DNA of 64,000 bases from Amoebidium appalachense (Eukaryota; Ichthyosporea), in assembly GCA_963693365.1 (NCBI GenBank), contig CAVNZM010000015.1, positions 124,001-188,000 on the forward strand, in the 5' to 3' direction. The notes under the pieces are model-generated. The model searched no databases, had not been told where the DNA came from, and was given only the letters and a program-made list of their open reading frames with translations. The stretch's first letter is position 1. The number at the start of each line of letters is the position of its first letter. Below, piece after piece: positions 37,512-64,000 of this stretch. The position numbers and the translations under genes are program-made.

Positions 37512-39326
37512 AGGGAGAGCAGCGGGTGGGGGGTGTGTGTGTGGGAAGGGTGGTGGTGGTGGTGGGGGGGGGGGAGGGGGGGGGGAGGAGGGGCGGGGAG
37601 GGGGTTTGGACTTAACTGTTTGCAAAAGTCTGTTAGACCCTGCCCCGGGGCATCGTGTGTGTTTGTGGTGAAATGGGAAGCAAACAGCAGGAGAGCATCG
37701 ACACCTAGAGACCAACTGGCCTGCCCAAGGAGGTTGGGGTAGACGTTGAGCCCATAGACTTTCTCGGGGGGCTGGCTAAGTCCTTTGACGCGCATTAGTT
37801 CGCGGTAGAGGTCAGGCGAGCGCCAGTTGGGTGTAGCGAGGGGTGTGTAGAGTCTGAATGCACCTTAATTTTGTTTTCTCTCTCTAGGCGCTGGCGAGCT
37901 GGTATCGTTTAAACGGTCGGCCGGCGGTTGTTGTTCCTCTGCGCGAGAATCATGTGCTGGTGAGTTCAATGGCGGGTCTACGGGGGGGGTTGTGTGAGGG
38001 CGTCTGCTGTGCGACAAAGGGACGAGAGGGACTGTGCGATAGTGCGTATCTGGGTGAAGGGGGCCACGGCCATGTGGGACTGAGTAGTGGAACTGCAGCA
38101 CCAGCAGCTGTGATCGCCATCATGGCATCTGCAGATGATGCTTCTCTGTTCCTTGCTGGTGGCGGTGGTGGAAAGGTGGCTGTGAAGACATTTCCTCCCG
38201 GGAATGAGCGGGCAGCTGCGATCTCTTGGAGAACCTCTTCCAGTCCTTTGCCCAAAATCACTGATGCAGTTTCCGGCTTTGGAAATCGGTTTGGGGTGGC
38301 AAAGCGGATGGGATTCTCAGAGCGAAATATGTCCTCGACCTGGTTCTATGTCTTGGCGCCGGGTGCTTGATGGATCCTTGCCAAGGAGGTTCCTATGGGA
38401 AGAACGGCCTCCAAGTCAATCTCTGTCAGCTCCTTGCTAGCAGGGTTGAACATGATGTTGCCGATCTGTAGCAGAATGTGAGGTTTAGCCCAAGCGTTCC
38501 ATAATATTAGTTGGTTGTACCAGATCATGGGGCCTTTTTAAACCCACAACGAAAAGCAAAAAAAGAAGGAAAGAAGGGAATGCGCAACCGGTGTGATATA
38601 AAGACCAAAAAAGTAACAGACTAAAATTGAGCATCAAATTGCTTCACTAAATGCTAATTGCAGGAAGAAAGGGCTTGCTAAACCTGTTGCTGGCGCCACG
38701 CACACACACAAGCTCCCCCCCCCCCCCCCCCCCCCCTCCCCCCCCCCCCCCCCTCCCAGCCACTTACTCAAACACACCCACACACCCACACACCCACCCA
38801 CACACATACACACCAACCCCACCGTTTTTTAATACCACAGGTTACCTGCACCCAAGTTGACATTTACACCTATTCGAGCATCCCGGAAACGGCCAAGACA
38901 GAAAAGACTGTGTGGTGCAAGAAGCAAACTATTCAGGAGAGGGGCTTGAGTTCTGTAATAATGAGAAGAAGGCTTTTGCCAGAAAGGTAGAAAAAGCCAT
39001 ATTAAAAGGGGCCCCCCGGGGGGGGGGGGGGGGGGGGGGGGAGGAGGGGGGGGGGGGGGGGGGGGGGGTGGGGGGTTACAGACTAAAGGAAAAGGGAAAG
39101 CTTTGCCGAGGCTAAGTGTAAGGAAAGCAAACACTGAACACGCACCTATTATGCATGCAATGGTCAACTCAAGTGCACTTTAAACCAAGTACACATACAT
39201 ACCAGCCAAAGTAGCAAAGAAAGGAACAAAAACTTTGTGCTTTTTACTCACAGGGGAGCAAGTGGATGCAACCCATCCCCTCACGCCACCACAAAAGGGG
39301 AAAAACAAACAAACAAAAAAAACACG

Positions 39327-39383
<57 letters not shown>

Positions 39384-39571
39384 GCACACCTGCAGATGCA
39401 CCACACATACACAACACAACACAACACACACACACACACACACACACACTCTCTCTCTCTCTCTCTCTCTCACAGAAACCAGTGCCGAGCTCCAAACAAA
39501 GATGCCAAGCACAAAACAAAGATACTGTGCATTGCGTGGGCATCAAACAACACAAAAGGAAAGGCCCCTAA
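35044..39571 (+). CDS. Unknown 194-residue protein, exons lying inside introns of the antisense kinase gene
   Basis: Exons 35044-35224 (ATG), 36912-36997, 37888-37959, 38841-38954, 39082-39117 and 39476-39571 (TAA), all GT-AG with matching phases. Several splice sites are textbook: acceptor with a long pyrimidine run before TCTAG at 37887, GTGAGT at 37960, GTAAGG at 39118, and (CT)n-CACAG at 39475. The product starts with an aliphatic/aromatic segment ([10 protein letters not shown]) and continues with L-D-G-R-Y-D-A-L-A-S-W-Y. A beta-rich core (P-A-V-V-V-P-L-R and [10 protein letters not shown]) follows, and the C terminus is Lys/Gln/Arg-rich. No family is recognised. No exon overlaps an exon of the minus-strand kinase, whose last exon ends 3 bases from the end of the first exon here. 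The first exon is the least certain. Confidence 0.62.
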
Positions 39572-40148
39572 CAAACAGCAATGTTATTTCATACCTTCCG
39601 ATCTGTGTTTACAAAGCCAGCTCGCTCGAGACATACAGCGGTGAAGAGTGTGCTTGCCAGCACCTGCTTGGCTGTGTCATAGGGAATGGGTCCATTGTCT
39701 CTCACGTGGTGGTAAAGATTTATCCCCTTGGCCTTTTTCAGTACGAGAAAAGTCTCGGTGATAGCTTGGTTGGACCCATCCTGATGCTCTAGAATAGCGT
39801 AGCCTACACACTCGCCCAGAAACCCTGTCATCCCCCCAAAACGCTTGTATGCACTGCATTCTTTCTTAACAGTTGACAGAACCTCACCTCTACGTCCCTT
39901 GAATCATTCACAAAGAAGTGATCCTTATCCCAGAATTCCTTTGATCTGACCCCATGGTATTGCTCCCCGTTATTTAGCTCAACGTTAACGACTACCCCTT
40001 CATTCTTACGCCTGCTGACAAGCTCTACACTGGCTATCTCCTCTGTGAAGTTAGCCAAGAGTCTCGCTTTGCTTGCTTCTTGCTTCAGCTTCCAAATTGA
40101 AGGTGCAGGTAAAAGCTCAGCAAACTTCCTTTTGCTTTTGCTCGGCAT
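35228..40148 (-). CDS. Divergent protein-kinase-like protein
   Basis: Exons 40148-39888 (ATG), 39864-39595, 38465 to about 38394, then an unresolved middle, 37863 (or 37853)-37617, 36424-36223 and 35401-35228 (TGA). Kinase landmarks: Val/Gly-rich N-lobe strands with V-R-S-K-E-F; a helix-C-like K-E-C-S-A-Y-K-R-F; and N-T-D at 173-175 with Asn at 180, matching the HRD...N spacing (Asp+5). D-L-E at 194-196 stands where DFG sits. P-P-E-K-V-Y-G stands in the APE position, with A-S-W-S-L-G-V 18 residues on, as in subdomain IX. His and Arg of HRD and Phe and Gly of DFG are replaced, so activity is doubtful. The tail is basic with K-R-R-K and K-R-P-K. Between 38394 and 37863 an open minus-strand stretch (from V-E-D-I-F-R-S-E) may be an insert exon, but it is bounded by in-frame TAG and TAA. 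The first intron is only 23 nt. Confidence 0.68.
35820..35880. repeat. (GT)n tract
   Basis: About 60 bp of GT, followed by a G-run to 35970, in introns of both overlapping genes. Confidence 0.9.
36000..36185. repeat. Minisatellite of alternating 16-bp units
   Basis: About 11 copies of gtatcaat followed alternately by acgaagt-like and gcgtgaat-like halves, giving a roughly 32-bp higher-order unit. It is intronic for both genes. Confidence 0.85.
36436..36804. repeat. Complex (GT)n/(GC)n microsatellite
   Basis: GT tracts with CG-rich patches and repeated gtgtgctcgtgtgtgtgctc-like blocks, ending in a T-run and a G-run (36830-36860). Confidence 0.9.
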
Positions 40149-40413
40149 GTTGGCGATTTCTGGAGTGGGGACGGGGCCTACGGCGCTTTCGTGTTCTCGT
40201 GACGCAAAACGAGAAAATAGATTTTTCGAGCCTGACAGCTCTACAGCTGACAGGTCACAGGCACAGTTTCGCTGTCAAACATGCTACACATGCCTACCTT
40301 TAGAAAGCTTGAAACGAAGTTAATGTCCTTTTGATATAATACAGACTGTTACCTGGTCTCTGTTTCTTCCACGTGTTTCTTGTGGCTACGCTATTGTAAA
40401 GATGAAAGCGTGA
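40149..40413. promoter_or_regulatory. Divergent promoter between kinase and propeller genes
   Basis: 265 bp separate the kinase ATG (minus strand) from the open frame of the plus-strand propeller gene. It is free of homopolymers. Promoter function is inferred from layout only. Confidence 0.35.
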
Positions 40414-41635
40414 TGGGACCGCATCTTCTTTCCCCAACAACAACTTCCCCCGGCACTGCTGTCATGCATTCCCTTGCCCGCTACCCAAGGAGCAAAAAAC
40501 ATCGAGTACTTAGTGTGGACTGATCAGAATGGGCAAAGTTTTGTGGTCGCTGTTGATTTGGGCACAAACACACAGCCACAACTGCAAAACGTGGCGCAGG
40601 TTGGGCCCGACATTGAAGTGCAAGCAGGGGAAGTGGACGTGTACTCCAGCACAGCGTGTTGCTGGGTTGGGGGGCTAGAGGGCGGAGGAGACTTACTTTT
40701 GTGCCTAAACACTGAAAACGCGGGTCAGAAACTGACAGGGAACGTCATAAAGATGTCGAATGGCTCCACATCTGGGTCAGAAACTACCGACGTCTGGTCA
40801 CGGGTGCCAAGAAGCAACATTCCTGTGCAGGAGCAACTGACTACGGCCCTGAGAAACCGTGGCCTGCCTCCAGATAGTCCGCTGGATCTTCGCTTCACAA
40901 GTGTAGTGATACATCGTGTACTTGGTGCATCATCATCATCCGGAGGTTCAACTGTGGCCCTTTTCATAGGGTACGTCATCACCACACTGCAAAACACTAC
41001 AAGTGGCGTCATCACAACCCAGGCCACTTTCGTTCACCACATTGAGGGAAACGAGCTGGTCTGTGATCTTTCTCTCGTCAGCCAGCGTCCCTTTTGTGCC
41101 CCGACCCTCACACGACCACCGCCACGTCCTTAAGGTTGCCCTCCCCACACACGACACCCAGCCTTCCACCTTATACGTGCTAGCAGTTGGGCGAGGGCGT
41201 GAGTTGTATGGCCTGAGTCAGTCTGGAGCGGCTGTTTTTCTCGTAGACACGAACAAACTACAGGTGGAGGAGTGGGCAGAGAAGAATGCCTTCGAGGCAG
41301 CAGGGGTCATAGCATCGGGGGCACCCCTTCCACTTATCAATCGTGCAAGCACCTTGGCTGTAGACGGAAATGGGAACGTGTTTCTGGTGAATGAGATCCC
41401 ACTACCTCACTTGGTTGTGTTCAATACGGGAACGGCTAGGGCTGAGAGCTATTTTGAGAGGGGCAGTGTTAGGGAGAGCGAAGATGAGGAGCCTATTCTT
41501 GTGAATTTCCAGCCTTGCACCTTATCGCAGTCTGTTTTTGGTGGTGTGTTTGTGGCAGGTACAGCTAGGCTTCCCGGGGACCACCAGGCACAGGGGGGCG
41601 AGGAAGGGACAGTGCTGATGTATTTCAAGTTTTGA
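40414..41635 (+). CDS. Beta-propeller-like protein, two exons
   Basis: Exon 1 is open from 40414 to 40970 and exon 2 runs 41023-41635 (TGA), joined by a 52-nt intron with a GTACGT donor and CCCAG acceptor. No ATG is in frame after the upstream TGA at 40411, so a short 5' exon or another start is missing. Short alternating strands fill the product: Y-L-V-W-T-D, V-A-V-D-L-G, L-A-V-D-G-N-G-N-V-F-L-V and L-V-V-F-N-T-G. The strand-turn pattern resembles NHL or SMP-30-like blades, so a six-bladed propeller is likely. No catalytic residues are identifiable. A 19-nt intron at about 41063-41081 would also restore the frame but is less likely. Confidence 0.75.
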
Positions 41636-41905
41636 GTGAGTCGGCATGTCAGTTTACCGTTGTACTGCATATATGTCTGCGAATTGAATCTAGGTGTAGT
41701 ATCTCAACTCCTTTTTGCACACGTACCTGTAGTAGTTTTCCCTGTGACTGTTACAGCGCAATTTGTTTTAAACACAACACAAGTGCATTGTATGTACCAT
41801 GGTCGAGTGTTCATCTAGTTATACTCTTTCACTGACGGATTGAACGCGCCATAGTGACCACGGTGTCCGGAGCCTCTGAGTTATCCTCGATGAAACAGAC
41901 ACTGA

Positions 41906-41961
<56 letters not shown>

Positions 41962-41992
41962 CTCAGTGTATGTGTGTGTGTGTGTGTCACAC

Positions 41993-42058
<66 letters not shown>

Positions 42059-42557
42059 CGTGCGTGCGTATGTGTGTGTGTGTGTGTGTGTGTGCCCTTA
42101 TAATATACCGACGAGATGTCTCGGGTATATGTTATATGTTACGAGATTTCTCGACGGTGTAACAAGACGGTCAGATACTATGCTTAGAGGACTTTTGAAC
42201 AGCGAGGGTTATGTGCAGTAATAGTAATGTGCAGAAGTTTTGAAATATAAGATCTCATATATGGTGCCTGCACTAAGATATTATCTACGTTGGCATTGTC
42301 ACTATGGTGGCACTGTGGTGCTATTTGCTTATCCGTGTGTGCACAGCATAATAATCTTCGAAGATGTGAAAAACCTATGGCATAGGGTGCTCTGTCTATT
42401 GTAATGTATGTTTTCTCTGTAGCCTATGTTTTGAAAATTTGGGAGGGAGTGACACGTCACGTGAGCCACTGAGCATGGCTCAGGAGATCGGCCAATCAGA
42501 ATGCGCGTAAACAAGCAATCTACATTCCTAAAGGTTAAATTCGGTTAAAATCTGAGT
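41636..42557. other. Intergenic region with (GT)n
   Basis: (GT)n with CAC interruptions at 41909-42093; the rest is ordinary sequence with no exon-like frame. Confidence 0.6.
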
Positions 42558-42563
42558 TCATCG

Positions 42564-42567
<4 letters not shown>

Positions 42568-42603
<36 letters not shown>

Positions 42604-42800
42604 GGGGAACCCCAACTAATTGATTTCTCCTTGTAGTCTTTATGGTGTCTCGTAGAGAAAGTAAACCCTGATATATAGTCACCACCCGACATCTATGTAC
42701 GTGATCATGATATACCGCTGAGGGGATATTCCGAGCAAAACCCCCCCCCCCCATACCTGAGACTGGTTCTCTTTGCCTCGAGTAAACAGCGTAAACCCCC
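42568..42800 (+). mobile_element. SINE-like element with 10-bp target duplication
   Basis: An A-run of about 35 bases, then cggggaaccccaactaattg, a body of about 190 bp, and a 3' end gtaaaccccc. The exact repeat tcatcgataa flanks it at 42558-42567 and 42801-42810. It is homologous to 4292-4510 and to the truncated 43-70. On the minus strand a frame of about 60 codons is open in both long copies. No coding role is claimed. Confidence 0.85.
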
Positions 42801-42810
42801 TCATCGATAA

Positions 42811-43120
42811 CGATCGCTAAAGTTGCCATTTTCTCTCACTAAACTGTAGGTGTATGTAAGTAGCTGTATGGTACACAGTGGTGCATGACTTCTATCAACT
42901 AATGCTTACTTCACACATGCTACTATTGGTTCGCTCTCTGACGCAGCTAGGTATAAATCTCGGCGCTTAGCCTGTAAGCTACCGTTGAGCTGTACGCCTA
43001 TCACTGATCCCCCACCAACCGTTGTGACTGCTCCCCCACCAACCGTTGTGACGATCCACCCACCAACACACCAGCACCCACAGGACCCGTGACGTCTTTA
43101 CATCCCACTTGTGCACTACC

Positions 43121-43162
<42 letters not shown>

Positions 43163-43280
43163 CCCCCTCCCCCCCCCCCTCCCCCCTCCCCCTCCCTCCC
43201 CGGGGGAACCTCTTACAGACAAACACGATCGTTTAAACACACACACACACACACACTGCCCCGAATGCCCCCTCCTCAAC
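42811..43280. other. Upstream region of the C1/C2 gene
   Basis: Contains a direct repeat of cccccaccaaccgttgtgac (43009-43028 and 43032-43051) and a C-run tract 43123-43200. It is presumed to hold the promoter. Confidence 0.45.
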
Positions 43281-63945
<20,665 letters not shown>

Positions 63946-63958
63946 GTGAGACCCCCCC

Positions 63959-63989
<31 letters not shown>

Positions 63990-64000
63990 ACTCTCTCTCT

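Noticed and set aside
37490-37515. Poly-Gly and poly-Pro frames across G-runs and C-runs
   Set aside because: Homopolymer artefacts in all frames, with no splice support as coding sequence.
37864-38350. TAA/TAG read as glutamine to bridge the kinase gene
   Set aside because: No in-frame TAR was noticed in about 800 codons of the dynamin-like model, 414 codons of the PSAP-protein gene or 860 codons of the C1/C2 gene. Some genes also end in TAG or TAA. Code reassignment is therefore unlikely.
37960-38370. Continuous plus-strand frame after exon 37888-37959, containing a Gly-rich loop and V-A-V-K
   Set aside because: It resembles a kinase N-lobe at a glance, but a GTGAGT donor at 37960 leads in phase to 38841. 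The reverse strand also carries a protein-like frame. Kept as an ambiguity, not a gene.
38845-38946. Minus-strand exon candidate with good splice sites opposite plus-strand exon 38841-38954
   Set aside because: Its phases do not fit between the kinase exons 39864-39595 and 38465, while the plus-strand reading fits its chain.

Overview
The window is nuclear DNA of an intron-dense unicellular eukaryote. Real exons are short (about 10 to 280 codons, mostly under 60). They join by canonical GT-AG introns whose phases match across up to 27 consecutive exons. There are no prokaryotic operons, RNA genes or CRISPR arrays. Introns are packed with (GT)n, (CA)n, (CT)n and pure G or C runs, which create hundreds of meaningless Cys/Val, His/Thr, Gly or Pro open frames. 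The lineage cannot be proven from sequence alone; a free-living, intron-rich protist (for example a Kipferlia-like metamonad) is a guess. Nearly all genes here end in TGA.

Layout: 0-3.1 kb, plus-strand gene with a fibronectin-III-like domain. 3.4-4.5 kb, degenerate non-LTR reverse transcriptase, a perfect hairpin with 27-bp repeats, and a SINE-like insertion. 5.7-6.9 kb, intronless coiled-coil/NHL beta-propeller gene. 9.1-15.1 kb, three minus-strand spliced genes (a small nuclear-type acidic/basic protein and two unknowns). 15.9-25.5 kb, minus-strand dynamin-superfamily GTPase with a Cys-Cys-Cys C terminus, divergent from a small plus-strand gene at 25.7 kb. 27.0-29.5 kb, minus-strand coiled-coil protein with PSAP and PPAY motifs. 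29.5-35 kb, gene-poor, with a 2.3-kb G-rich satellite. 35.0-40.1 kb, a minus-strand divergent protein kinase and a plus-strand gene whose exons lie in each other's introns. 40.4-41.6 kb, plus-strand beta-propeller-like gene, divergent from the kinase. 42.6 kb, SINE-like insertion with a 10-bp target duplication. 43.3 kb to the window end, one plus-strand gene of at least 27 exons encoding two C1 zinc fingers, C2-like segments and a long helical region.

Several products suggest membrane and trafficking work (dynamin-like GTPase, PSAP/PPAY coiled-coil protein, C1/C2 protein), but nothing shows they act together. The most unusual feature is the interdigitated antisense gene pair at 35.0-40.1 kb. 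All spliced models were built by eye from splice sites and phase and need transcript confirmation.
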